DNA from: Symbiodinium sp. CCMP2592
Lineage: Eukaryota > Sar > Dinophyceae > Suessiales > Symbiodiniaceae
Direction: 5' to 3'
NCBI GenBank assembly: GCA_905221615.1
Contig: CAJNDT010001280.1
Location: 839,410 to 903,409 of the forward strand
Length of the DNA: 64,000 nt
Position 1 is the first letter of the stretch; each line of letters starts with the position of its first letter. The translations under genes and the position numbers were made by a program. Shown piece by piece: positions 39,902 through 49,027 of the stretch. The notes below the pieces were generated by a model. It did not search any database. It was not told where the DNA came from and saw nothing but the letters and a program-made list of their open reading frames with translations.

Positions 39902-40214
39902 TGTAGGACTTAAGAGTCCGTATATCGAATTGAGAAGCACCACTCGCAAGGTCCAGGGTCTTAAGCTTATGCTCACAAGCAGTCAGCGCCGAGAAACCAT
40001 GAACGAGCGATGCAAAGCGAACTTTTTAGCAAGACTTCTGACCCACTGCTCTGGACGGCTTGAGCTGTCATTAGGCATGTCTTTACACTGCACATGAATG
40101 CCGACAGCTGGCCCTAGGGTCTTGATCACTGCAGAGGCTTGAAGCATAACAGCGACCATAAAAACACTCGTCCAAGAAAGCTCACGATCTCTGGAGGGAA
40201 CATGTTCTTTCATA
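39902..40214 (-). repeat. 3' LTR of the Copia element
   Basis: On the element's strand it runs TATGAAAGAACATG...AGTCCTACA. Matches the 5' LTR at every position I compared. The terminal dinucleotides are TA...CA rather than the usual TG...CA; the boundary is fixed by the 5-bp duplication on the outside and the polypurine tract on the inside. Confidence 0.96.
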
Positions 40215-40226
40215 CTCCTCCTTGAT
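40215..40226 (-). promoter_or_regulatory. Polypurine tract
   Basis: On the minus strand, TCAAGGAGGAG directly abuts the 3' LTR. It is the expected primer for plus-strand DNA synthesis and confirms the LTR border. Confidence 0.85.
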
Positions 40227-40290
40227 GAAGCCGAAAGGCCGCACATCACAATGCCATGAGTTCCCGACGGTTCTTTGGAGCCTCAGCCTC

Positions 40291-43200
40291 TTATCGATTG
40301 TATAAGCTTCGGCCTCCGTTTTCAACACAACATCTGCATAAGCGGAGAAGCTGTGCTCGACCGGTGTTCCGTAGTCCCCAGCAATTGGCCTGTAAGTGAA
40401 TCACATCAGCACCTGGTACATGATGGAAGGGGCCCGCAAAAGTCTCAACCCTCACCGGAGGCTCAGGAACTACTCTTTGGAAAACCGGTTCATAGTCCTT
40501 TCGGACTCCTTGATCTCGCGTACCTGGTCTTGAAGGCCGTGATGTAGAAGACGAAGCTGTACTGGTAGGGACATCTGGAGGAACTGTTGGAACAGGGGAA
40601 GTTCCCGAGGGCATCGTAGTCTCAAAAAGCTCTCTCAACTCAAGGAGCCGCAAGCCTTGTTGGTCTGTAAGATCATTTGGTTCCAGTGCAAGAAGCCTTT
40701 GTAACTCTTTGAGCTCGGCTCTCGTCATTTTCCCGAAACTTGATCTGGCTCGAAGTGCTCTGAGACGTATGTCTTTACCCTTCCAACAGCTCTTTAATCC
40801 CTCCCAGCAGAAAATCACGATCACTGCCATGACCAAGATCACCACATATAAATCCCAAGGGACCTCAGCTTGTATCTGCTCTTTCTGCGCAATTGCACCG
40901 CAGAGTTGACAGAGCATAAGCAGTTTGGTCAACCATGGTTTCTGTGTCTTGATCGTTTTCACCACAGGCGTTGTTTCGCTTCTGCGATCCACGACATTCC
41001 ACAACCTCATGAGTTGGTGAAGTCTCTCTTTGGTGAAGGGCTTTGTTCCCAAGTCGGCCTTCTGGGTGAGGCCCGGCTCAAAGACAATCGTCATGTCCCC
41101 TGTGTTTATCTTCTCCCGTACGTAGTTAGCTCGAAGTCGTAGATGACGTGTCCTCCACGAACCCGTAGAACCTTGGAGAAGAAGTAAAGCTGCTTGATTG
41201 TCAATATGCAGCTGTAGCTTCAAGACCCTTCCTTCCAGCTCTTGTAGAAGAGCCCGAGCTGAATTTGCAAGGGTGGTGCCTTCAACACCTTCCAAAAGCT
41301 CTGATTCAGCGGTACTCAAAGTCACTAGCTGCTGCCGTCCTGACTTCCACACCAGAGGGTTCTTCCCAAGGAACACGCATGCTGAGCCATGACTTCTCCC
41401 CGAGCTCGGAGCGAAACTTGAGTCAGTGTAGACCCTTAAAACATCTTCACCTGGTTCGTTCGGAGAAAACCTTATCCTGTAGTGGATGGTTTCGTTCAAA
41501 TAGCTCAACAATCTCTTCCCAACCTGGTTCACAATCTCCGGACATCTTGTAGTACGGGCAGAAAGGAGGGCGGTGATATACTGAATGTCCGGCCTTGTTC
41601 TTCCCGACAACCAAAGACACTCACCAACACGACGTTGGGCCTCTTTTAGCTCGTGTTCTCGTCCTGCAAGATCAGCGGGCTGAGCGTTGATGATCGCCTC
41701 TTCTTCTTCTGCAGACATCACCAGGGTTTCCTTTGGACCCTGCGTCATCGATCTGGAACCATCATGTCCATGTGCTCTCAGAAGTTCTCTTACGAAACCT
41801 TCCTGCGCAAGCTCTACCCCTCCATCCACCAAGTGCATTTCCATGCCCAAGAACTTTATGGGGTGCCCTTCTTGGAGAACATCTAAATGATCACACTCCC
41901 AACGCGCTGCAACCCATCCGTAGAAAGCTTCCATTGCAGCCGGCATGGCATTCACGAGGAGGTCATCAATGTAGACCATGACGTAACCCAAAGGCTCTGG
42001 ATCACCATTGCATCGAACGATCTTCCAGATTTGGTTGTCCGTGACCAACTGCACAACCTTGAGCTCTTCTTCCTTTCCATCAATGATCGCCTTGAACTCT
42101 GCCTTCTCCAACTGTTCATCTCTGAACTGCGACCACAAGGCTGGACTTTGTCTTAATCCATAAAGAGCCATCTCAACCAGCCAGTAGTCTCCAGGCTCTG
42201 CTAGCCCAAGCTCAAATGCAATAGCCGGAGGTTGCAAAGCCACTCGTTGACCTTTCCATGGAGCCAGAACAAAAGCTTGTCTGATGTCTGTTGTTCCATA
42301 AGCCCATGGGCGACCAATGGTGTAGGAAAGCATAGTCCTCAACGAAGTCGCATCTATGCCTGTGGCGAAGAGGTCCATATCTTCTTGACCACCAGGGATA
42401 TAGTTTCCACATCCCACGAACCTGGTTTTGCGCCTGTAGAGGTCCTTCTTGTCTGGTTTGGTGGTAAAGACGCCCTTACAGGGTATAATTTGACACCCAG
42501 GAGGTAGTTGATGCTTCTTCTTTATCGTGATGGCCCTTTTGTTGTCCTTAAGGTTCACAAACTCCTTCACTGCTGACTCCTTCCACGCCTCTAGGTTCTT
42601 TTTCACGTCTTGAAGGCTCACTGTGTGAGTTACATCTAGAGGTTGTTGACGTCGAACACAGTCTTCTAGGATATCTTCAATGCCCATGGTAAACTGGATC
42701 TCGGCCTTCTTTATGATCCTGCGGGGAGCATGGACAGGGGCCTCAACTCTTGAATCCGTTCCACCAATGCAGGGCGCCAGGTCTTCATCATTCAACTCGA
42801 TGAAAGCATGGGGGTCCCTTACTCCCATACGAAGAGCTCGGACTGCAACTTCTAGATCTCCTTGAGGTTCTTCATCAAGGTCCTCTATACCTGAGGCATC
42901 AGGCTTCAATGACTCTGGGTCAATAACAAAACCATGATCCTTCAAGGTATCCACATCGGACTGGGATAACTTGGTAGCCCTCGGAGTGTACATCAACATG
43001 ACAATCCGCTCTCCTTCCCAAGGTTGAACTTGATGCCATACCCTTGGTGAGAACTTAGTCACCTTCCCTGGCTCCATTTCCACGATCTTTCCTTGTACGA
43101 CCTTGTCATTTGGGAGGGTTCTCAACTCCTTCTGGCCTTCATCAACATCATCATCCATGACCCATAGTTGTCCGCCAGTGAAAGACGTCAAAGGCAACAC

Positions 43201-46200
43201 CGCATTTTTGGAGCCTTGGAAATTATGGGAGTCCCTGTGGATGCCCAGCTCGCAGTTCCTGGCAATGCCCAACGCAGAGAAACTCATGTCACCAACGCTT
43301 TTCTTAGCGAACTCCGTCAAGTACTTGGTGGTGTTGGGGTACTTCAGAAGGTTTCTCCGTACTCCTGCTTTTCCTCCATGAACATAAGCTCCAGAGTACC
43401 ATGAGGTAGCCGCGGTCTTTTTTCCAACCCTGAAGTCGGTATCCCCCAGCTCTTCCAACTTGTAGTAGAGGTTCAACACATCTTGCACTTGGTAGCTTTT
43501 TTCACAAAGGAACTTCCTGGCCATAAACTCTATCTCTTCCGCCAACTGCTCCTTGGATTGAGGACTTGGCTCCTCCTGGTCAAAGCTCCCATCCTCAACA
43601 GTTCCAAAGGGTAGTAGATCACGTAGGTGCTTGTCCGGTTCCATGACGTTGAACTTCACGCTCTTAGCGACTGTTAGGCCACCGTCCTCCCTCATGATAA
43701 GGTGGCCTTTGCTCACATCACTGGAAGGTCCTCTGTATAGACCCTTCTTCCATCTGGTACCAACTACCTCATGTTTCTTCTCTTCGGTACCCTTGTAAGC
43801 TTTGGCCCTAAACCATACTTCACATCCAAATGGTGCTGCTGGTGGTGTTGTAACCGGGCATGACGGAAAAGCCTTAGACCACAATGAGGTAGAGGCGTGA
43901 CTCGCTGCCATAGGCCAATCTCTTGCTTCGGCTCCTCCTGAACGTAGTAGCGCTCGAATTCTCGCCTTTGCCCACTTCACACCCAACTCAGCCGTGCTGT
44001 TTCCAGCAGGATCTCCTCCTGCAGTCCTTGACTGCTTGAGGTTACTTTCGGCCATCCAAGTCTTATACTGCTGGGAGTTGAACTCTCGGGCACGATCTGT
44101 GTGAACTCTTTCCACATGTAGTCCCGCTTGCCGTAGTTGAAGAACCACCTCTTTTGATGCTGTCAAGGCCGCTTGGGCTGTTCTCCTCCTCAACGGTCGG
44201 GTAATGTAGATGGTCCTCATCTCGATGGGCTTTGTCAACTCTTCAACTTCGCCTTCAAGCTCAGAGTCCTTGTCCTTCTCGACAATGTCTTCGCCCTTTG
44301 TCTCTTCCGCAACCTCAGCCTTATCATCCAACTCCAAAGGGTCCAATCCATCATCCCTTGGTTCAGCCTCCTCCTCGTCCGGAACATAGAGCTCCCGGTC
44401 GACTTCTGGAATTGCCTTAGCGCTGATGTACTCCTTGGGACAACGATAGGATGCAACCATTAAGTACTTGTAGTCATCGAAGTCCATGTCCCGCCCCTTA
44501 TTGGAGAAGGGACCGGCTAGGTCAAAAGCTACAGTATAAAGGTGTGGATGACGTACACGACGGTGTTTGTAGCCTGTTGCTTGGGAGTTAATGCATATAG
44601 AGCAATCAGCTCTATAAGGCTGGTGGTCGTTGGCCAAATGTTGCCTCCAGGCCTCCTTTTGATCCCTGGTCAACTTTGTGAGCTTCACTCCAAGATCATT
44701 CAACTCTTGCTCGTTATACTCTGAGCCGTCGTGGAAATCAAGGATGCCCTCAATCAGAACACTCTTAAAGCCCTTGGTCCATGCTCGTAAGTCCTTTCGC
44801 GAAAGCAGAGAGGGAGGCACACAGTCATCGCCAAAGTTGTAGTCGCCGTCGAGACTGAGGACGGAGGGATAGTTTGTTCCCACCGTTGTTGGACGTTTTG
44901 CCCGGTGACCATAGTTGCCCATGTAGAAGGAGGACACGCCCATGCCACTCACCGACTTGAAGGATTCCCACAGCTCGCTGTTCCACAAAGTAGCGTGGGG
45001 TGATTCCCCTCCATGAAACCATTCAGGGTCTGAGGGTAGCTCCATCGCAAAGCCAACGTTGCCCTTGTTTGCCATCATGGCCATAGTCCAGATTAACATT
45101 GACTTTGCCGCGCACGAAGTCTCCTGATGCAGCCGTTGTTGTTGCATCGGTTGTAGTCCATCACGTCCATAAGGAGCTTCCTTTGTTCTCATTGGCTCGC
45201 TCCCCGGTCCCCGTCGTGGAGTTTGGCACGTATGCCAAGTTCGATCCGGCAGCGAAACCACCACATCAGAGATTTTTCCTTTTGCCGCGGCCCATAGGAG
45301 AACCTGGTACACCCCAGAGGAGAAGTGGATGTTCCATAACTTCGAAGCTTTGATGTCAACCTCAAACAGGATCTTCCCTGCCCTTGGTACTGCCCGAAGT
45401 GGATCATCACGTTCACATTCTCCCTGAAAGAGCGACACCACCCAGTTAGGCGAACTCAGCAAAGCCCTTCGCTTCCTCCGCGTTAGGGGTAGAGCCTTCA
45501 GGTAAGCCTCGCCGGAATCCGGATTGAAGTCCTCGAGAAGCATAGATTGGACCTCCGCTGGTAGGGCTCTGGTAAAAGGGCATTTCAAGATGGCCTTCAA
45601 CAACACACCTCGCTTACCCGTTTTCTGGAACTCCTTCAACAACTCCGTCCAGTCCCGGTCGTCCTCCTTTTTCAAGACCTCCAAGCGAGCCCTCAAAGTT
45701 TCAACATGGGAGTTCAGCTCTTGTACCTGGCACATCTCCAACTCACGGATCATGTTCAAGGCGTCGCATGCTGCTACTTCAGGGCAATGGTTCCGTACCT
45801 TCACGACTATGGGGCCCTTTGTAGGATGGGTCAACTTCAACTGTTTTGGTCCCCAATTCAAGGTGTAACCCAACTTCTCAATGAGTGCACCCAACGGAAC
45901 GATTGGTTGGACTGGCTCGCCCTGCTCCTTCACTAGGATCGTCCCCTGATCATTCTGCTTCAAGATACGGACGTCCTCACCGGCCAAAGTCACTTTGACC
46001 GGGCTCCCAGAGTTGTACTCCACATTTGAAGCCGGCCTCATCGCATGACTCGCGCCACTGTCGAGCAAGCCATCCACGCCCTCCTCAGGCTCCTCATCAC
46101 CCCTTAACGTCTTCACCTTCTCGCCTTCAGCCTTGGTGGACTGAACCTCAAACTTTTTCAGCGTAGTTGCCGTCATAGCTTTTAAGACCTTGCCAACATC

Positions 46201-49023
46201 CGCGAGAACTTCTTTGATCTCTGCCGCATTGGAAGAATTCTCCTCGGCGGTCCTTGGAGGTACTGGCACAACTTCAGGTCGCTCATCCACTCGAACAGTT
46301 CGTGCGCTTGTAGTAGATGAAGAGGGAGGAGTAGCCTGTGGTCGATCATTACCGCTCTTTGGGGTTCCATTCGTAGACGTAGCTGGGGACTTCTTTGTGG
46401 GGCAATCCTTGGCTCCATGGCCTTTTCCCCCACAGGCCAAACATCTGTCCTTCTTATCAAGTCCATCCCAACTGTGAAGAAACGGACACTTCCCTGCCCT
46501 GGTGCATCCTTTCATTGACTTCCCGAAGAACCGACAGGGCACTTCGCCTTTTGGCTTTTCGTGCTTTGCCCCTTCCTCCGTGGTTGTAGTAGAGGTCGGC
46601 GTAGGTGAAGTCCTTGGCAAAGGTGGGGATGGCGCGGTCTTCGGTTCTGGCTTCATAGGCCTCAGCTTCGGCTCCGGTTTGGGGTTCGACACCGTAACCA
46701 TTTGCGAACTGGTAGCTGCAACCGCAAGTCCCTCGCATTCTGCCATCAAGTGCTTGTAAAAGCTTTCCACTTTTTCGTAGCTCGGATTTGTGTCAACCTG
46801 CAGCGTGCTTTTGACCAAGGAAGTTCTGAACGAAGCATCAGGACTCTTTTCCAAGACTGAGTGAGTCACCCGTTGGAGGCTTCTGACCAAAAGGCTCGGA
46901 TCAGGAGCCTGAAGTCCCAAGTCTGTACATCGCCGCAACCATCGATTCCACGTCCTCAGGGCTGTTACGGCAGCACTGGCATCGGTCTCCTGGTTGGGAG
47001 ACTGGAGGTTCTGGAGGATCTTGATCTTCTCTCCTTCTCCTCCTGGTTGATAAAGAGTAAGGATTCTGAAAAGCAGTCTCACCGTAGATCCCGCCAGCCT
47101 CCTCGCCACAACATCCTGTTTGACCGTCTCGTGCAAGGCTGCCATCACCATTGCCGCTGCGCGGCTATTCAGCCGCGAAAACTTGCCATCCTCAAGACCA
47201 GCCGTTTCTGGCGTTACTGCCAGCCTCTCCAAGGGACTCGCCAAAGACCATGCAGAGTAGGCCCGGTTCGCCTCTTTGTTCACTTGAAGCCACCAACCTG
47301 CACTGCTGTCGGAAAGGTCTGACATTGGACCATGAATCATTTCCAACCAGTCCATTACATCCACACACGCTGTGTCTGCACACACTTCACGGAGAACGGG
47401 TAGAGCATGAACTCCAGGTTTGATCGTTTCTGGGGAACGATCACCTTCGCTCTTCTTGCCCATTTGCTCTATCATCGCTGCCTGTAGCTGGGCCATTCCG
47501 TCTGCAAGGATCGCTATGGTTCCATCTTGGTTCTTCTGTCCCAACCACTTCTGAACTGGACTAGGCGACGGACCAGGAAGACCACCTGCTTGTGATGTAC
47601 TCAACGACGGACCAGGAAGACCACCTGCTTGTTCATTAACATTATGACCAGGTGGTTGTGGTACTTGATTCCCTCCGGGTACACCATAACTCTGACGTAG
47701 AAGACCTGGATGTCTCGCAAATACGTTAGGACCTCCGGCGAATTGACCATGATCCCTTGGTGGTACCTCGAAACCTTGAGGAGGTGAAGCATGAACTCCC
47801 GTATGCAGACCTTGGCCTGGTGGCGGAGGGCCTTGAACTCCAGCAGGTACACTTTGACCCTGTGGTAGCAGACCCTGAACTCCTGCGGGTACAGTTGGAC
47901 TTGGTGGTAGTGGAGGAGGTCTTACTGCACCCTGACATGCCGGTTCCCCAGGAAGCTCACTTGAACCTCGAAGTTGAAGAGGAGGTGGAGGTACATATAC
48001 AGGAGCACCATCTCGACCTTTGACTCCAGGGGCACTAGGTGGTTGTGGTAGGCCTTGATTCCCTTCGGGTACACCATAACTCTGAGGTAGAAGACCCTGA
48101 GCCACCATAGACCCGGCATTGAACCCATGACTTCTCGCACGCTCTTCATCCCGTTCGGTACGGAGCTGGAGAATTTCTCTCTGGAGTCTCTCCACTTCTT
48201 GCTGTTGCTTCACCTTGTACTCCTCAAGCTGTCGTTGGACTTCAGCTTGAAGTCTTGATGATCTTTCCGAATCACCCTCTGACCCTTGACCCTGAGGTCT
48301 GCCGTAGATCATCGGGTAATCTCTCTGAGCTTGTTGCATCCTCGCAAGCTCCACCGGGCCGAAAAGTGGGCCCTCAATCGCTGGTGGAGTCGCCCATGAG
48401 CCCGGAATGGCTGGAACCTGAGTCGCTGCAGGAGAGGGAAGTGCTTCAGGAGGGGAGAAGTTCATCGGCACATTCGTCACGGCCGTCTCCATTGTACGAT
48501 GTTCTCTGTGCTGGGTAACATTGGTAATTCCCAGACTATCCAGAACTCTATCCACTCCATTTGCACTTCTCGACGCCGTCAAACGCAGCATTTCAGTAAA
48601 TCTGGCCATCCATCTGACTCCTTGGTTTTCACTAGTAGTTCCCGAACGCGTAGTGTAAAACTCTTGGACTCTCATTGCCGAACTAGTAGGTGAGGAGTTG
48701 TCATTGGTTCCCACCAAAGCCGCGGCATGTTCCTGGTTTATAACGTTCGCGCCCATATGCGGAAGCTCGTGATACGGCGGCTCAACTGTGGTAGGTTGAG
48801 GCAAGTGACCAGGTGGCTCCATAACGTTCTGTGCTCCAGTTCTATCCATCTGTCGCTCCACATCTGTAGCATTCGGATTTTCCAACGCTCCAAGATCTGG
48901 TTGAACAGATGGGGCCGTTGCACGTACATTGTCCACACCGTTCATCACCGGTTGCCCTTCTCTCATAGCCCCGTATTCAGAACTCTGTCTCGTAGCGGAG
49001 TCGCCCAAAGCTTGGACGCTCAT
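40291..49023 (-). CDS. Copia Gag-Pol polyprotein with embedded 2OG-oxygenase-like domain (2,910 aa)
   Basis: A single intact frame. Residues 1-530 are Pro/Gly/Gln-rich, with a coiled coil at about 250-290 and repeated PAGVQG / YGVPEGNQG units. About 540-770 is a Copia-type Gag region (VDVMDWLEMIHG...). C830-H850 is a CCCH finger (C-x9-C-x5-C-x3-H) and C861-C874 a retroviral knuckle (C-x2-C-x4-H-x4-C). Aspartic protease: LLDSGASH with D988. Integrase: an HHCC-type HLANDH...CSIC at about 1,460, and catalytic D1501, D1643, E1679 (exact D-x35-E). At about 1,850-2,020 lies an extra domain with H1929-x-D1931, H1997 and R2006, matching 2-oxoglutarate/Fe(II) oxygenases. RT: TRFVGCGNY..., YGLRQSPALW, YIDD at 2,351-2,354. 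RNase H: YTDSSFAPSSGR with D2534 and TLSTAESEL. A C-terminal extension holds one hydrophobic segment (about 2,722-2,742) and a Ser/Thr/Pro-rich tail. All catalytic residues are present, so it may be active. The start is the first ATG inside the element, 5 bases from the LTR; later ATGs cannot be excluded. Confidence 0.96.
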   Translation of the reverse strand: MSVQALGDSATRQSSEYGAMREGQPVMNGVDNVRATAPSVQPDLGALENPNATDVERQMDRTGAQNVMEPPGHLPQPTTVEPPYHELPHMGANVINQEHAAALVGTNDNSSPTSSAMRVQEFYTTRSGTTSENQGVRWMARFTEMLRLTASRSANGVDRVLDSLGITNVTQHREHRTMETAVTNVPMNFSPPEALPSPAATQVPAIPGSWATPPAIEGPLFGPVELARMQQAQRDYPMIYGRPQGQGSEGDSERSSRLQAEVQRQLEEYKVKQQQEVERLQREILQLRTERDEERARSHGFNAGSMVAQGLLPQSYGVPEGNQGLPQPPSAPGVKGRDGAPVYVPPPPLQLRGSSELPGEPACQGAVRPPPLPPSPTVPAGVQGLLPQGQSVPAGVQGPPPPGQGLHTGVHASPPQGFEVPPRDHGQFAGGPNVFARHPGLLRQSYGVPGGNQVPQPPGHNVNEQAGGLPGPSLSTSQAGGLPGPSPSPVQKWLGQKNQDGTIAILADGMAQLQAAMIEQMGKKSEGDRSPETIKPGVHALPVLREVCADTACVDVMDWLEMIHGPMSDLSDSSAGWWLQVNKEANRAYSAWSLASPLERLAVTPETAGLEDGKFSRLNSRAAAMVMAALHETVKQDVVARRLAGSTVRLLFRILTLYQPGGEGEKIKILQNLQSPNQETDASAAVTALRTWNRWLRRCTDLGLQAPDPSLLVRSLQRVTHSVLEKSPDASFRTSLVKSTLQVDTNPSYEKVESFYKHLMAECEGLAVAATSSQMVTVSNPKPEPKLRPMKPEPKTAPSPPLPRTSPTPTSTTTTEEGAKHEKPKGEVPCRFFGKSMKGCTRAGKCPFLHSWDGLDKKDRCLACGGKGHGAKDCPTKKSPATSTNGTPKSGNDRPQATPPSSSTTSARTVRVDERPEVVPVPPRTAEENSSNAAEIKEVLADVGKVLKAMTATTLKKFEVQSTKAEGEKVKTLRGDEEPEEGVDGLLDSGASHAMRPASNVEYNSGSPVKVTLAGEDVRILKQNDQGTILVKEQGEPVQPIVPLGALIEKLGYTLNWGPKQLKLTHPTKGPIVVKVRNHCPEVAACDALNMIRELEMCQVQELNSHVETLRARLEVLKKEDDRDWTELLKEFQKTGKRGVLLKAILKCPFTRALPAEVQSMLLEDFNPDSGEAYLKALPLTRRKRRALLSSPNWVVSLFQGECERDDPLRAVPRAGKILFEVDIKASKLWNIHFSSGVYQVLLWAAAKGKISDVVVSLPDRTWHTCQTPRRGPGSEPMRTKEAPYGRDGLQPMQQQRLHQETSCAAKSMLIWTMAMMANKGNVGFAMELPSDPEWFHGGESPHATLWNSELWESFKSVSGMGVSSFYMGNYGHRAKRPTTVGTNYPSVLSLDGDYNFGDDCVPPSLLSRKDLRAWTKGFKSVLIEGILDFHDGSEYNEQELNDLGVKLTKLTRDQKEAWRQHLANDHQPYRADCSICINSQATGYKHRRVRHPHLYTVAFDLAGPFSNKGRDMDFDDYKYLMVASYRCPKEYISAKAIPEVDRELYVPDEEEAEPRDDGLDPLELDDKAEVAEETKGEDIVEKDKDSELEGEVEELTKPIEMRTIYITRPLRRRTAQAALTASKEVVLQLRQAGLHVERVHTDRAREFNSQQYKTWMAESNLKQSRTAGGDPAGNSTAELGVKWAKARIRALLRSGGAEARDWPMAASHASTSLWSKAFPSCPVTTPPAAPFGCEVWFRAKAYKGTEEKKHEVVGTRWKKGLYRGPSSDVSKGHLIMREDGGLTVAKSVKFNVMEPDKHLRDLLPFGTVEDGSFDQEEPSPQSKEQLAEEIEFMARKFLCEKSYQVQDVLNLYYKLEELGDTDFRVGKKTAATSWYSGAYVHGGKAGVRRNLLKYPNTTKYLTEFAKKSVGDMSFSALGIARNCELGIHRDSHNFQGSKNAVLPLTSFTGGQLWVMDDDVDEGQKELRTLPNDKVVQGKIVEMEPGKVTKFSPRVWHQVQPWEGERIVMLMYTPRATKLSQSDVDTLKDHGFVIDPESLKPDASGIEDLDEEPQGDLEVAVRALRMGVRDPHAFIELNDEDLAPCIGGTDSRVEAPVHAPRRIIKKAEIQFTMGIEDILEDCVRRQQPLDVTHTVSLQDVKKNLEAWKESAVKEFVNLKDNKRAITIKKKHQLPPGCQIIPCKGVFTTKPDKKDLYRRKTRFVGCGNYIPGGQEDMDLFATGIDATSLRTMLSYTIGRPWAYGTTDIRQAFVLAPWKGQRVALQPPAIAFELGLAEPGDYWLVEMALYGLRQSPALWSQFRDEQLEKAEFKAIIDGKEEELKVVQLVTDNQIWKIVRCNGDPEPLGYVMVYIDDLLVNAMPAAMEAFYGWVAARWECDHLDVLQEGHPIKFLGMEMHLVDGGVELAQEGFVRELLRAHGHDGSRSMTQGPKETLVMSAEEEEAIINAQPADLAGREHELKEAQRRVGECLWLSGRTRPDIQYITALLSARTTRCPEIVNQVGKRLLSYLNETIHYRIRFSPNEPGEDVLRVYTDSSFAPSSGRSHGSACVFLGKNPLVWKSGRQQLVTLSTAESELLEGVEGTTLANSARALLQELEGRVLKLQLHIDNQAALLLLQGSTGSWRTRHLRLRANYVREKINTGDMTIVFEPGLTQKADLGTKPFTKERLHQLMRLWNVVDRRSETTPVVKTIKTQKPWLTKLLMLCQLCGAIAQKEQIQAEVPWDLYVVILVMAVIVIFCWEGLKSCWKGKDIRLRALRARSSFGKMTRAELKELQRLLALEPNDLTDQQGLRLLELRELFETTMPSGTSPVPTVPPDVPTSTASSSTSRPSRPGTRDQGVRKDYEPVFQRVVPEPPVRVETFAGPFHHVPGADVIHLQANCWGLRNTGRAQLLRLCRCCVENGGRSLYNR
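42990..43480 (-). other. 2OG-Fe(II) oxygenase-like domain inside the polyprotein
   Basis: Residues about 1,850-2,010. Visible: TSWYSGAYVHGGKAGVRRN, a GIHRDSHN metal-binding motif (H1929-x-D1931), FTGGQLWVMDDD (the G-G-x-L strand common in the fold), and RVWHQVQPWEGERIVML with H1997 and, nine residues on, R2006, which would hold the 2-oxoglutarate carboxylate. The substrate (nucleic acid base, protein or other) cannot be told from sequence. It lies after the integrase C-terminal region and before RT, where ordinary Copia has only a linker. Confidence 0.65.
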
Positions 49024-49027
49024 AACC
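49018..49027 (-). promoter_or_regulatory. Primer-binding site, half-tRNA type, overlapping the start codon
   Basis: On the minus strand GGTTATGAGC directly follows the 5' LTR. It resembles the Drosophila copia primer site (GGTTATGGGC), which pairs with the anticodon arm of initiator tRNA-Met. The ATG complementary to the CAU anticodon is also the first codon of the polyprotein. Confidence 0.7.

Noticed and set aside
39983-40249. ORF in the LTR (MKEHVPSRDREL...)
   Set aside because: Present in both LTRs at equivalent positions; part of the repeat and without recognisable domain.
46861-47322. Plus-strand ORFs of 90-153 codons inside the Copia element
   Set aside because: Antisense shadows of the 2,910-codon frame.
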